DNA of 64,000 nucleotides from Aquisediminimonas profunda (GCF_019443285.1 NZ_CP080327.1:2910001-2974000), one strand, 5' to 3'; positions 24,821-33,934 are shown, numbered from the stretch's first letter. Notes: a model not told the origin generated them from the sequence alone. A program made the numbers and translations.

Positions 24821-27238
24821 TCACGGAAATTTTTTCCTGATGCCGATCCGGATCCCGCGCGGACGCATGGGTGTCCGCTGCGGGGCAAGAGCCAGCGAAA
24901 AGGGATTGCCATAACCAAAGGTATCCGCATGCGACCCAAGGGAGTTGCTGACAGCCGCATCGAGAGTCCAGGCTCCAAGCTCATAGCTCGCATCCAGGTC
25001 CAGCCGACTATGCGGCGCGATCTTCCGGTTGAGCGCTGGATCGAGGCTCAGCCGCGAAGCGCCGGTCCAGTTCAGTCGTCCACCCAGACTGAGCTGGCCC
25101 GGCCCAAGGATGAGGGTGCGGTGCCAAGTGAAATGGGCCTTGGCTTTCGGAACAACAGGCAGGCTGTTGTCTGCCGGCATGGCAAGCCCGGGTTCGGGGC
25201 TTTCCAGGCGCGCATGCTGGACATCGACGCCGGCTTCGAGATGCCAATGCCTCGAATTCCAGCCGGCCTGGGCTTCGATGCCATAGATTCTCCCGGTTCC
25301 GCTATTGCGCGTTCCAATAAGCCCGTTGGGCAAGAGATAATCGGACTGGATATGATTCCAGTTTGCAAAATAGGCCGTGGCGTTCAGGCTCATATGCCCG
25401 TCCGCACTGCGCAGCCGTGTGCCTGCTTCAAAGGACTTGAGTTCGTCCGATTCAAATTCGGCCTGTGCCGTTGGCCCGAACGGCGTCAGACCGGCGGGAC
25501 GAAAGGCGCTCGCATAGTGCAGGAAGAAGAACTGCCGCGCATTGGGTTGCCAGCTGAGGGCAAAATTTGGAATGGTGCCTGTATGGCGAATGTTGCGGGC
25601 CCGCGGGGCGCCTCCGTCCCGGCGCTCATCATCCGAGGATGCCCGAAACAGGCGCGCACCGGCATCAACGCGCCAGCCATGGCCAAGCGACATCGACAGA
25701 TCCGCAAAGGCGGCCAGCTCCGCATTGGTCTCGTTTAGGTCACCCACAACAGAGGGCGCGCCGGTGACCGGCTGAACCTCTGCCAGCAGCCGGGTCGTCG
25801 CTGACAGGTAGGAAACACCGGCAAGCCAGCGGAGCCGATCGCCGCCCGATAGCCGGACTTCCTGGTTGAAGACATGGTAGGTGCGATCATCCTCGAACCG
25901 GAGCGGCCCGCTGACCCCGAAGAGGGGTGCTGCCTCGCTTGCGTCGAGGGTCGAATCGACTTCATGCACAGTCCAGCTGGTTACGGAGACCAGCTTCGCA
26001 CCGGCGATATCGCCCCGAATCGTGAGCTGCCCGTTGTGAATGTCATTGTCGTGCGGTTCGGCAATCGCTCCAACGCGGTGATAGACGCTCCCGGATCCAT
26101 TGGCATATTGGCTATCCGCCACATGGAGAAGCTGGACCAGCCCTGAAAGTTCGGCTGACCAGTCAGGCGCAAGAGACCAGTGTACCGCCAGACGGGCGCC
26201 TCGCGTTCGGCTTGCATTGCTGTTGCTGCCGGACGGCGCGTCCGTATCGATCCAGCCTGGCTCCCTTGAGGCATAACCAACTACCCGCAATGCGAGCCTG
26301 TCCTGCTTGAGGGGCAGGTTTGCCATTGCGCTGCCTGTCACGCCGGTGCCACCTCCGGACAGTCCTTCGAATGCCAGCGCTGCCTCTCCCTGGAACACAT
26401 CCGTCCTCGGTGACGCAGGCACAATCCGGTAAACTCCGCCGAGAGCGCCGGTGCCATGCAGGGGACCTTGTGGCCCCTTGAGCAGCTCGATCCGCTCCAC
26501 ATCAACCAGCCGCAGATCGGGGTCCGGCGCGTTGAAGGTGATCCGGCCTTCGCCAAGCTCGACCGCAACCGTGGCCTGTGTCGACCCGTTGAACGGGCTG
26601 TCGCCCACACCTCTGAGGAAACTCCTGTTTCGGCCCGGGCCGATATTGGACGTTATCATGGCGTCACTGAGCGCCGCCACGGCTGACGTGCCCGGAGCGG
26701 CCCCAGACGGCAACAGATCCAGCCCGGTCACGATCTGGGCCGACAGAGCGGCCGTCTGGTAATTGTCCGCGCGTTTTGTTGCCGTCACGATGATCTCTGC
26801 TGGCGGACCATCTGCAACCGGGGGGACCTGCGATGCCTTGCCGCCCGAGCCGCCCTTTGTGTCACGCTGCCGCTCGGGCCGCCGGGCGCTGATCCTCCAG
26901 GCCAGGGGCCCGGTTTGTTCGGCAGCCAGATTTGTATCTCTCAGCAATCGCCGCAAGGCCTGAGTAAGCGTCATCCTGCCCCTGAAGGCCTGAACCCTCA
27001 GCTGCGGCAATGCGCCGGGATAGCCGATCGAAACGCCTGTCTGTGCTGCCAGAGAAAGCAAGGCTGCATCAAGCGGTCCGCTGGCAATGACGATGCTGTG
27101 CTGTGCTTCCGCTGCAGCAGCAGGTGGGTTCATGACGGCGCTAAGGGCGATCGCTGATCCGCACAGAGCCGCCTTCCTGGACGCGCCGAAGGCCCATGAA
27201 ATCAGCCAGATTTTTGTCGAGCGCACGTCCATCGCCAA
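24821..27238 (-). CDS. TonB-dependent receptor with N-terminal STN signalling domain
   Basis: An outer-membrane receptor of up to 805 aa. After a signal region (AALCGSAIALSAVMNPPAAAAEA) comes an STN/secretin-like domain (about 50-110, PLDAALLSLAAQTGVSIGY) that signals to FecR, then a TonB box-like EIIVTATKR, the plug (about 155-260, RNRSFLRGVGD; VERIELLKGPQGPLHG) and the barrel ending IRKKFP. The ligand is unknown; FecA-type receptors carry ferric siderophores or citrate. The longest frame overlaps the end of fecR by 98 bases, and the only later ATG (27133) would cut the signal peptide, so a start inside fecR is favoured. Confidence 0.88.
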   Translation of the reverse strand: MAMDVRSTKIWLISWAFGASRKAALCGSAIALSAVMNPPAAAAEAQHSIVIASGPLDAALLSLAAQTGVSIGYPGALPQLRVQAFRGRMTLTQALRRLLRDTNLAAEQTGPLAWRISARRPERQRDTKGGSGGKASQVPPVADGPPAEIIVTATKRADNYQTAALSAQIVTGLDLLPSGAAPGTSAVAALSDAMITSNIGPGRNRSFLRGVGDSPFNGSTQATVAVELGEGRITFNAPDPDLRLVDVERIELLKGPQGPLHGTGALGGVYRIVPASPRTDVFQGEAALAFEGLSGGGTGVTGSAMANLPLKQDRLALRVVGYASREPGWIDTDAPSGSNSNASRTRGARLAVHWSLAPDWSAELSGLVQLLHVADSQYANGSGSVYHRVGAIAEPHDNDIHNGQLTIRGDIAGAKLVSVTSWTVHEVDSTLDASEAAPLFGVSGPLRFEDDRTYHVFNQEVRLSGGDRLRWLAGVSYLSATTRLLAEVQPVTGAPSVVGDLNETNAELAAFADLSMSLGHGWRVDAGARLFRASSDDERRDGGAPRARNIRHTGTIPNFALSWQPNARQFFFLHYASAFRPAGLTPFGPTAQAEFESDELKSFEAGTRLRSADGHMSLNATAYFANWNHIQSDYLLPNGLIGTRNSGTGRIYGIEAQAGWNSRHWHLEAGVDVQHARLESPEPGLAMPADNSLPVVPKAKAHFTWHRTLILGPGQLSLGGRLNWTGASRLSLDPALNRKIAPHSRLDLDASYELGAWTLDAAVSNSLGSHADTFGYGNPFSLALAPQRTPMRPRGIRIGIRKKFP

Positions 27239-28064
27239 TTGTCAAAACCCCGGAGAAATGCCGCCCGGCTATCGCAGGATCGACCAATACTGGTTGTGGG
27301 GTATAGCGACTAATCTCCCGCACCACCTGGGACAAGGGTGCATCGCGATAAGAAAGCTGGCCGCGTCGCCAAAGCGCAACCGTATTCGCGTCAATCGGCT
27401 CTATCCGAACGTTACCAGCATCGACCAGAGCCCGCTGGCCAGCCTGAACGGTCCAGCTGCCACCTTTTTCGAGCTGAATCGAAACTATGCCCTGGGCAAC
27501 CGAAACGCCCGTCTGCGTGCCGTTCCGTTCCACTGCGAATCGGGTGCCAATGTCGACAATGGTCACATCACCCGATTGCACCGAAAAACGCCTGCTCGGG
27601 TCGTGGTCTACTTCGAACTGGGCTGAGCCGCTGGCGAGTTCGATCTTGCTTGTGTCGTCCTTGGCGTGGCGAAGGACACTGTTTCGGTCCAGCGCAATCC
27701 GGGTCCGCGCGTCGAGTGCAAATTCGGTCGGTGCGTTGCCTGACCGGATATCGACGTTGCGATCCAGAGTGGCAAACCAGAGGGCGCCAGGGACGGCAAT
27801 GAGCGCAGCAAGAACGGCCGCAATGCCGCGACGGCGGAATACTGGCGCATGATCGCCGCTCTGGTCATTGGCCGGCATGGCGGCCGCAACTGCCGGCTTG
27901 TGCGCCTCGACCGAATCGTCGAGGCCCATGGCAATGTCATAGGCCGCAACGTGATCAGCCGATGTCTCGAGCCATAGGGTGAAGCCCTCCCAGTCAGGAT
28001 CGTCGCCAGCAAGAGCCGCCTGCCAGTCGCAGGCCTCTTCAAGCAGCTTGGGATCAATCGCCAT
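27141..28064 (-). CDS. fecR: FecR-type anti-sigma/transmembrane sensor
   Basis: A 307-aa protein. The cytoplasmic N-terminal DUF4880-like part (about 1-75) includes ACDWQAALAGDDPDWEGFTLWL, the segment that binds the ECF sigma factor. One membrane helix follows (about 82-100, IAAVLAALIAVPGALWF), then the periplasmic FecR domain (about 105-200, DARTRIALDRNSVLRH; VDIGTRFAVER) and a C-terminal STN-contact region. It relays ligand binding by the receptor encoded next to sigma factor release. It lies 63 bases after the sigma gene and overlaps the receptor gene. Confidence 0.92.
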   Translation of the reverse strand: MAIDPKLLEEACDWQAALAGDDPDWEGFTLWLETSADHVAAYDIAMGLDDSVEAHKPAVAAAMPANDQSGDHAPVFRRRGIAAVLAALIAVPGALWFATLDRNVDIRSGNAPTEFALDARTRIALDRNSVLRHAKDDTSKIELASGSAQFEVDHDPSRRFSVQSGDVTIVDIGTRFAVERNGTQTGVSVAQGIVSIQLEKGGSWTVQAGQRALVDAGNVRIEPIDANTVALWRRGQLSYRDAPLSQVVREISRYTPQPVLVDPAIAGRHFSGVLTIGDGRALDKNLADFMGLRRVQEGGSVRISDRP

Positions 28065-28127
28065 TGCCGCATTCCATTGTTTGATGCCCCACTTTCAAGG
28101 CATAGACGCCGCGGGTCGCCTGGCACC

Positions 28128-28676
28128 TCATATGCCCTCTCCTTCCCGTCTGGCGCGAAGCAGGTGTTTCATCGCCGTTGCCATATTCTTTTCGACCGCG
28201 CTTTTCGAAATGCCGAGTTCTCGGGCCACCTCGCCATGGCTGAGGCCGTCTATCCTGTGACGGCGGAAGACAAGTTGCGCCTTGTCCGGCAGGCTCCGAA
28301 TCGTCGCCAGCAACGCTGCAAGTTCCATCCGATCCGAAAGCTGCCGCTCGGGCGAAGGCGAGGGATCAATGGCCACCGTGTCGGCCTCTGCGATCATGTG
28401 GTCGCTCCAGCTCGATTCCCGCTTCCGGCGGCGCACGCGTTCGCGCACCAGATCGTTGGCCAGATTGAGCGCCATTTTGTGGAGATAGGCTTTGGGGTTT
28501 GCCACGGGCCCCGAATGGACATCGGCGAGCCTGATCCATAGCTCCTGCAGCAGGTCGTCTGCGTCGTCCTGGCTGCCAAGACGGGCAGCGATCATCCGCC
28601 GCATCGAGCCAGAATGTTCGGCGAAATGCGCCTGCAGGCCCTCGGCGTGCCGCTCCTGTGTCAAATCACCATCCAT
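28128..28676 (-). CDS. fecI: ECF sigma factor, FecI type
   Basis: A 182-aa sigma-70 family factor. Region 2 (about 25-90) reads QDDADDLLQELWIRLAD and AYLHKMALNLANDLVRER; region 4 (about 115-170) reads RSLPDKAQLVFRRHRIDGLSHGEVARELGISKSAVEKNM. FecI-type factors direct RNA polymerase to the receptor operon when FecR signals ligand. ATG 28676 (MDGDLTQE) is chosen because it clears the methyltransferase stop at 28693; an earlier in-frame ATG at 28715 would overlap it. Confidence 0.92.
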   Translation of the reverse strand: MDGDLTQERHAEGLQAHFAEHSGSMRRMIAARLGSQDDADDLLQELWIRLADVHSGPVANPKAYLHKMALNLANDLVRERVRRRKRESSWSDHMIAEADTVAIDPSPSPERQLSDRMELAALLATIRSLPDKAQLVFRRHRIDGLSHGEVARELGISKSAVEKNMATAMKHLLRARREGEGI

Positions 28677-28692
28677 CGCGCGGATCGATGTA

Positions 28693-29352
28693 TCAGGCCG
28701 CGCGACGAATGCCATCTTCTATTGAATTCGCGGTTGCCGTGGCCACGATACCTGAAACACCTGCCGGAAGTTTCACTGTATCAACTGCAATGCCAGTCGG
28801 CGCAAAGCCGGCCTGAACAAGCATGCCGCGAAGGTCTTCAGGGCTGAAAAGCCGGTGGGTTCCCGCCCTGGCGATCTTCCATCGACGCATGGTCTCGGCA
28901 TCGGTCACATAAATGGACAAGCGTCCGCCGGGCTTCAGCACGCGGCGCACTTCTCCCAGGACTTCGCCGGCATCATGCCAGAAATAGGCCACATTGGACG
29001 CCAGAATTCGGTCGAAACTTGCGTCGGGATAAGGCAGTCTTTCGAACGCGCCAAGATCCAGACGGGCGCGACCGCTGCCAATCGCGGCGCGGTTTGCCCG
29101 CTGCGCCTGTCCGATCATGGTAGAGGATTGATCGATCCCGGACACACAGCCCGGGAAGGCAAGGGGCAGCATCTGCGCGATCGCCTGACCTGGCCCGCAG
29201 CCGAGATCGAGCACATTCTGTCCGGGGAGAATTCCCAAGGCATCAATCGCCAAACGTGTGGGAAGGCGGTTGGCACGCGTCATCAGCATGCCAACCACTT
29301 TTCCCATCAACCCGTTCGGGTTCGACAGTTGATGCGCGACGCGGCGCCACAT
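28693..29352 (-). CDS. SAM-dependent class I methyltransferase
   Basis: A 219-aa protein with the Rossmann methyltransferase fold. Motif I is VLDLGCGPGQ (about 50), post-I SGIDQSSTMI, motif II FDRILASNVAYFWHD and motif III VLKPGGRLSIYV. It resembles small-molecule methyltransferases of the UbiE/type 11 kind; the acceptor is unknown. ATG 29352 is 7 bases past the TPR gene stop, which marks it as the real start although the frame reads on to 29631. Its place between biosynthetic-looking genes and fecIR suggests a tailoring role, by inference. Confidence 0.88.
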   Translation of the reverse strand: MWRRVAHQLSNPNGLMGKVVGMLMTRANRLPTRLAIDALGILPGQNVLDLGCGPGQAIAQMLPLAFPGCVSGIDQSSTMIGQAQRANRAAIGSGRARLDLGAFERLPYPDASFDRILASNVAYFWHDAGEVLGEVRRVLKPGGRLSIYVTDAETMRRWKIARAGTHRLFSPEDLRGMLVQAGFAPTGIAVDTVKLPAGVSGIVATATANSIEDGIRRAA

Positions 29353-29359
29353 GGATTGA

Positions 29360-30007
29360 TCAGCCAATCTTGGCCAGCAGACTGCGCACTTCGCCTCGAC
29401 GCCCAGAGTCCCAGACCGAACGATCCGGATCGGCCGGGGCCCGAAGTGCCTTTTGCAGGAAGGTCTTCGCGGCGGCCTTTTGCCCTTGGGCATAGAGATA
29501 GTCGCCATAGAACCAGTTGGCATCGAGGCCGTTGGGATCTGCAGCCAGCGACGCCTGCAAGAAGCCCTTGGCCTTGCCGGTGTCGCCAAAGGCAATCGGC
29601 CATCCGGGAACCTTGTAGTAGAGAACTCCAAGGCTCATTGCGACACCGCCGCGGGATGCGTGAGGATCAATCGCATAGGCTCGTTGCAGCGTCGCGCGCG
29701 CGGATTTTGCAAGGCCGAGCTGTTCGAACATGCCAGCGACGGCGGCTTCTTCACTCGTCACAATGCCCAACCAGAGAAGCGGTTCGGCCTTGCCGGGATA
29801 CTTTGCCGCAACAACCGATGCCTGCTTCTGGAGTGCGGCAAGTTGCGCATATTGCGCACTCTTGCCGCGGACTTGGTACTTGATGCGCGCCCATTCGTCG
29901 TTGATGTGCTGGACTTGCGCATCCATCTGCGGATCGCTCGACGCCTGCACGGCCGAACCAAAGGCAAGGGCGCTTGAAAGCAACGCAATTCTGAAAATCA
30001 GTTTCAT
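29360..30007 (-). CDS. Secreted TPR protein
   Basis: A 215-aa exported protein. A signal peptide (about 1-22, ending VQA) is followed by helical repeats of TPR type (LLWLGIVTSEEAAVAGMFEQLGLAKSAR; AIDPHASRGGVAMSLGVLYY; LQASLAADPNGLDANWFYGDYLYAQGQ). TPR domains bind proteins; no catalytic residues are seen. AGGAC before the ATG supports the start. It lies 20 bases from the SDR gene and 7 from the methyltransferase, so the three are probably co-translated from one transcript. Confidence 0.82.
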   Translation of the reverse strand: MKLIFRIALLSSALAFGSAVQASSDPQMDAQVQHINDEWARIKYQVRGKSAQYAQLAALQKQASVVAAKYPGKAEPLLWLGIVTSEEAAVAGMFEQLGLAKSARATLQRAYAIDPHASRGGVAMSLGVLYYKVPGWPIAFGDTGKAKGFLQASLAADPNGLDANWFYGDYLYAQGQKAAAKTFLQKALRAPADPDRSVWDSGRRGEVRSLLAKIG

Positions 30008-30027
30008 GAGAATGTCCTTTCCGGGAG

Positions 30028-30783
30028 TTATTGAAAAAGATGGCGGGCCTTTGCCGCCTGTGGCGAGATGCCCATGTCGATCAGGCGCGGCACAAGCGCG
30101 TTGAGCCGCATGAACAGACGCTCCTGAAAGCCGATGAAGACCTCCTTCCTCCGTTCGAGGATGGCAGCAACGATCCGGTCGGCGACGAATTCGGGCTCGT
30201 CTGTCTTCATCTTGTTGAGTTCCATGAACCGCATCACGGCCGGAGAGTTGAAAGCCGTCCGTGCGGCACGTGGCGCGATATAGGTTACCGCAATACCACC
30301 CGCCCCAATTTCGCGGCGCAGCCCCTCGCTCAGCCCCTGAAGTCCGGCCTTTGCACTCGAATAGGAAGCGAAGAAGGGGTATTTGACGGCGCCGAGCATC
30401 GACCCGATGTTGACGACTTGCCCATCGCCACGCTGCTGCATCTGCGGCAGGACGGCCCGGATCAACGCGGCCGGGGCAACAAGGTTGACCGCATAACCGC
30501 GCCAGAGATTGTCCAGCGGTTGATCCTCGAACGGTCCGAAATATTGCATCCCGGCAATGTTCACGAGCAGATCGACGTGCATTCCGGCAAGCGTCGCGGA
30601 GATTTCAGCAAGACCGGCCTCACTCGACAGATCAGCCAGGATCGAGTCATGGCATTTCGGGCAGCCGATGCGATCGATCCCGATCACGTGAGCGCCTCTT
30701 TCTGCGAGCCGTTCGGCAACGAGCGAGCCAATGCCGCCCGCAGCGCCGGTAATGACGACGTGTTTTCCATCAAGCCGCTTCAT
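30028..30783 (-). CDS. Short-chain dehydrogenase/reductase
   Basis: A 251-aa SDR. NAD(P)-binding GAAGGIGSLVA (about 12-22), NIAG (about 80), the catalytic Ser region (NIGSM) and YSSAK (about 148-152) are present, followed by SEGLRREIGAGGIAVTYIAPRAARTAF, typical of the classical SDRs that act on lipid or acyl substrates. It oxidises or reduces a carbonyl, likely of the product made by the neighbouring AMP-ligase/oxidase. ATG 30783 overlaps the ligase stop by 14 bases, a sign of translational coupling. Confidence 0.88.
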   Translation of the reverse strand: MKRLDGKHVVITGAAGGIGSLVAERLAERGAHVIGIDRIGCPKCHDSILADLSSEAGLAEISATLAGMHVDLLVNIAGMQYFGPFEDQPLDNLWRGYAVNLVAPAALIRAVLPQMQQRGDGQVVNIGSMLGAVKYPFFASYSSAKAGLQGLSEGLRREIGAGGIAVTYIAPRAARTAFNSPAVMRFMELNKMKTDEPEFVADRIVAAILERRKEVFIGFQERLFMRLNALVPRLIDMGISPQAAKARHLFQ

Positions 30784-32836
30784 CGAATTGCTCCATCGGG
30801 ATTGAGGCAAACATGCCGCCAAAAAGGCCGAACATGGCTTTGGCCATTGCGAGGATGGCTTCCTGGTCTGCGGGATCGTCGACGCTGTTCATCAGCCGTG
30901 CGAAAAACTTCATATGCTCGATATCGAGCGCCCCATGGGACTGAAGGTAACTGAAAGCCTCCGGCGGCAAGCCAAGCGATGACTGCACAGCCGATGCGCC
31001 ATTGGAGGCGAGAGCAATGCTTGTGCCTTCCAATACATAGACCATGCCAAAGAAGCCGGCGGCATTGCCGTTTTCGACCACGTTATAGGCATGGGCAACC
31101 ATGGCTGCAGTCGCCGGGTTGGGCGGGCTGGCCGCAGCGGCCTGCGCGTCCCCGCCAGCCGCCGCAATGTCCGCGAGGATCCAGTGCTCATGGCCGGTTT
31201 CTTCCTCGATATAGTCGTCGAGCGCGCGGGCATAGAGCGGCTTGTCCGCCAGCCGGGATCTCGCCGCCTTGAGCAGCGGCACGGTGTGGCGGACATGGTG
31301 ATAGGCCTGGGTGAGATAGGCAATATAGGTCGCCCGGTCGATCTGCCCGGCAAGTCCCGCCTGCAATTGCGGCACAGCGGCAAGGCTCTTTTGCTCCGCG
31401 ACGGTTTCAGCCACGAGCCGGTCAAAAAAAGGCAAGGCGCGCTCGCCCGTCACATAGGCCTGGAAGATGGCCTGCCGCTTCAAACGGCCGTTCCCTGTCA
31501 GCATGCCGTTCATGGGCGTGAAGGGCGCCACATGCCGAAAATGACCGATCCGGGCATAGGCCGGCAGTCTCGCATTGGCGGCGGCGACCGCGCCGTCCAG
31601 ATCGGACATCGCACCTGACGGGACAATCAGCGCGCCAAGCTCTGCCAGGCCGTCTCCAAAAACCATTGCCTGGAGGATGCCCGGCTGATTGGTCAATTCG
31701 CTTTCAACCCATTCCGGAGAGATGTTGCGACCGTGCGACGTGATGATCAGGTTTGACTTGCGGCCTTCGATCCACAGATTGCCTTCAGCATCGATGCGAC
31801 CAATGTCGCCGGTACGATAGGGGCCGGGAGTCGATGGAGAGCCAATCGCCCCAAGGCATAGCGGACCGTCGATGACGATCTCGCCATCTTCTGCCAGCGA
31901 AATGGCATTAAGGCCAAGACTGCGCCCTACGCTCCCGCGCTCACGCGGCTTGGGGCCTTCAAGAGCCACAACCGAAGCACATTCCGTCAGGCCGTAACCC
32001 TGCCGCACCGGCAGGCCCCTTGCACTCGCCCGATCTATGAGGTCGCGGGACACCCGCGCGCCGCCAACGGCAACCAGGGTCAGATCGGGAAGGCGCCGTC
32101 CCGTTGCTTCGAGCGCCGATGTCAGCCCATTCAGATATTCGGGCACAAGAATAAGCGACGTGATCCGACGCTGCTGGATGCAATCCAGCAGCCTCAGGAA
32201 ATCGGGCTGAAAGGGATTGGCCAGACCGATATCGGCTTGAGGAAGAGCGACATAGGTCCCTCCTGCGAGCATCACCGCATAAAAGCCCGCGACATTTTCC
32301 AGCAAGATGCCGGGCGGGAGCACCGCCAGATGCCGACCGGCATGCGATTGACCGACCGCGTTGACCACGGCCTGCGCGACACCAAGAAGGTGGTCCGCAG
32401 ATAGACAGATGCCTTTCGGATTTCCTGTCGAGCCTGATGTGAAGCTGATCTTCGCGGTGCCAACAGGAAGATCGACCGGCTGTTGTTCAAGGGCTTGGAA
32501 GCGGGCCGGATCGTCATCACTCCCAAACAATGCCGCAACGCCCGCCGAAGCGATCGCATGCTGACGTTGCTCGATTGTGAAAAATGCCGGCAAGGGCAGC
32601 GCAGGAACGCCAGCCTCCAGAAGGGCAATGTCAGTGACGCAGGCGCTAGGACCGTGATCCTGCGCAAGAGCGACTGCCCGCCCTAACCGTCCAGGCAATC
32701 CATTCAAGGCGGGGCGGCATGACTTTACAGCCTCCGCAAGGGCCCGCCAGGTCAGCCTGCTGTCTTTGCCTTCAATGGCAACAGCATCGCACTTGGCCAT
32801 GGCGTAGCGCTCAATCGCCTCGAAAAGCGCCGTCAT
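30770..32836 (-). CDS. AMP-ligase fused to heme-oxygenase-like di-iron oxidase
   Basis: A 688-aa two-domain protein. Residues 1-465 form an adenylating enzyme: SFTSGSTGNPKG (131-142), YGLTEC (281-286), YRTGDIGRIDAEG (340-352) and the C-terminal NGRLKR with Lys453. Residues 485-680 form a heme-oxygenase-like oxidase (HDO). Its six metal ligands fall at the spacing I know from CADD and UndA: Glu544 and His551, Glu603, then His634, Asp638 and His641 (H-x3-D-x2-H). It should activate a carboxylate as acyl-AMP and oxidise it or its product with a di-iron centre and O2. No carrier protein is encoded nearby. ATG overlaps the preceding stop by 4 bases. Confidence 0.88.
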   Translation of the reverse strand: MTALFEAIERYAMAKCDAVAIEGKDSRLTWRALAEAVKSCRPALNGLPGRLGRAVALAQDHGPSACVTDIALLEAGVPALPLPAFFTIEQRQHAIASAGVAALFGSDDDPARFQALEQQPVDLPVGTAKISFTSGSTGNPKGICLSADHLLGVAQAVVNAVGQSHAGRHLAVLPPGILLENVAGFYAVMLAGGTYVALPQADIGLANPFQPDFLRLLDCIQQRRITSLILVPEYLNGLTSALEATGRRLPDLTLVAVGGARVSRDLIDRASARGLPVRQGYGLTECASVVALEGPKPRERGSVGRSLGLNAISLAEDGEIVIDGPLCLGAIGSPSTPGPYRTGDIGRIDAEGNLWIEGRKSNLIITSHGRNISPEWVESELTNQPGILQAMVFGDGLAELGALIVPSGAMSDLDGAVAAANARLPAYARIGHFRHVAPFTPMNGMLTGNGRLKRQAIFQAYVTGERALPFFDRLVAETVAEQKSLAAVPQLQAGLAGQIDRATYIAYLTQAYHHVRHTVPLLKAARSRLADKPLYARALDDYIEEETGHEHWILADIAAAGGDAQAAAASPPNPATAAMVAHAYNVVENGNAAGFFGMVYVLEGTSIALASNGASAVQSSLGLPPEAFSYLQSHGALDIEHMKFFARLMNSVDDPADQEAILAMAKAMFGLFGGMFASIPMEQFDEAA

Positions 32837-33381
32837 GCCGCTTGCCTTTCGATGCGCGCTGCAAAGCGGGCGAGCCGGGCCTGCCCTTCGGCGACCAGGC
32901 CCGCGCAGACAACCGGATCATTCTCATAATAGCTGCCCCAGATTGCGCGTTCCGGTCCCAGACGCGCCGGATCCGCCTTGGCAAGAGCAACAAGATTGAC
33001 CCCAAGCCGCTGGAACATGCACCTCAAAGGGGCGGTCAGGACGGCAACGGCAATTTCCGCATCGCCCCCCAGATCATTGGCGGTTCTCGACCAGAGTGCG
33101 ATCATCGCAACTGCGTTGCACGATGCGAGGCTACCAATTTCCACGACATCGTTGCGCGTCACGTCTCTCCCGAGGACAGCCGCAAGGCATTGCTCAACAG
33201 GTTGATCGAGATAGCGTTCCAGAAACAGTGTTTCCCTGTGGGCGCGGCGATAGCCCAATGTTGCGCAGAGCTTGCCGCCACGCTCCTCACCGCGCAGGTC
33301 CGAAAAATGCGCCGAAGGAAAAGCGCGGTGCACCTCGGCAAAGCGCTGCTGCATCAATTCCAACTCTGGGCTACGATCCAT
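32833..33381 (-). CDS. Thermostable-hemolysin-family protein (GNAT-like)
   Basis: A 182-aa protein of the family named after Vibrio thermostable (delta) hemolysin, to my knowledge related in fold to GNAT acyltransferases. Recognisable blocks are LFLERYLDQPVEQ (about 52-64), VEIGSLASCNA (about 80-90), TAPLRCMFQRLGVNLVALAKAD (about 115-136) and WGSYYENDPVVCAG (about 148-161). Hemolysis may be a by-product rather than the real role. It opens the nine-gene minus-strand run and overlaps the AMP-ligase start by 4 bases, so an acyl-transfer step using the ligase product is an attractive inference. Confidence 0.82.
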   Translation of the reverse strand: MDRSPELELMQQRFAEVHRAFPSAHFSDLRGEERGGKLCATLGYRRAHRETLFLERYLDQPVEQCLAAVLGRDVTRNDVVEIGSLASCNAVAMIALWSRTANDLGGDAEIAVAVLTAPLRCMFQRLGVNLVALAKADPARLGPERAIWGSYYENDPVVCAGLVAEGQARLARFAARIERQAA

Positions 33382-33934
33382 CTGGCGTCCTTTTCGGTTT
33401 CAAGCCAAAGACGCCGTCGATCAAGGGTCACCTCAGATAGAGGGCGAAAAAAGTTTTGATTGGCTCGCAAAGGTTCAGTCGATGCTAACTCGTCTCAGCG
33501 GGGGAGCCAGCCGGTCGTCTCCTAGTCTCCGGTTGCGCCCGCCCAGAAACTTTACCTACCGTTGGCGAGGGTTGGACGAGGTGCCATCATGCCAATTTGA
33601 ACTTGTGTCCGATAGACGCGAACGAAAGATTCAGAAGGTCAAATCACGACAACAGCTCAAGGCTTGCTCGATCTGCCTGGCAGGAGCGGAAGGAATTCAA
33701 TACATCGATACGGATTGGGCAAACGTCCGTTCCGCAAGGATGGTTGCTTGTAAGCCGACTTCCCGGGCTGTCCAACTGCTCAGAATTTTAAGGACGCAAA
33801 TTGAATGTCTGTTTTGGGGTCGGTTCCGGACTGTCAGCTTTTGGAAGGCAAACTTGGGAAAGCCGACATTCGCAAAATCGCAGACGCGCATGGGAGCAAC
33901 CGCTGACGAGTGCAGCTTGAACCACTGTGGGCGA
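33382..33934. other. Gap between biosynthetic run and integrated element
   Basis: It holds one repeat copy (33803-33871) and, near 33382-33460, the probable promoter region of the 24-33 kb run. No tRNA gene or copy of the 38273-38318 attachment sequence is visible here, although this is where the left end of the integrated element would be expected. Confidence 0.55.
33803..33871. repeat. Dispersed intergenic repeat, copy 14
   Basis: GAATGTCTGTTTTGGGGTCG to GGGAAAGCCGACATTC, with facing ATGTC and GACATT ends. Confidence 0.7.

Noticed and set aside
24749-25738. Plus-strand open frame of 329 codons
   Set aside because: Antisense to the STN-TonB receptor gene, with no recognisable fold.
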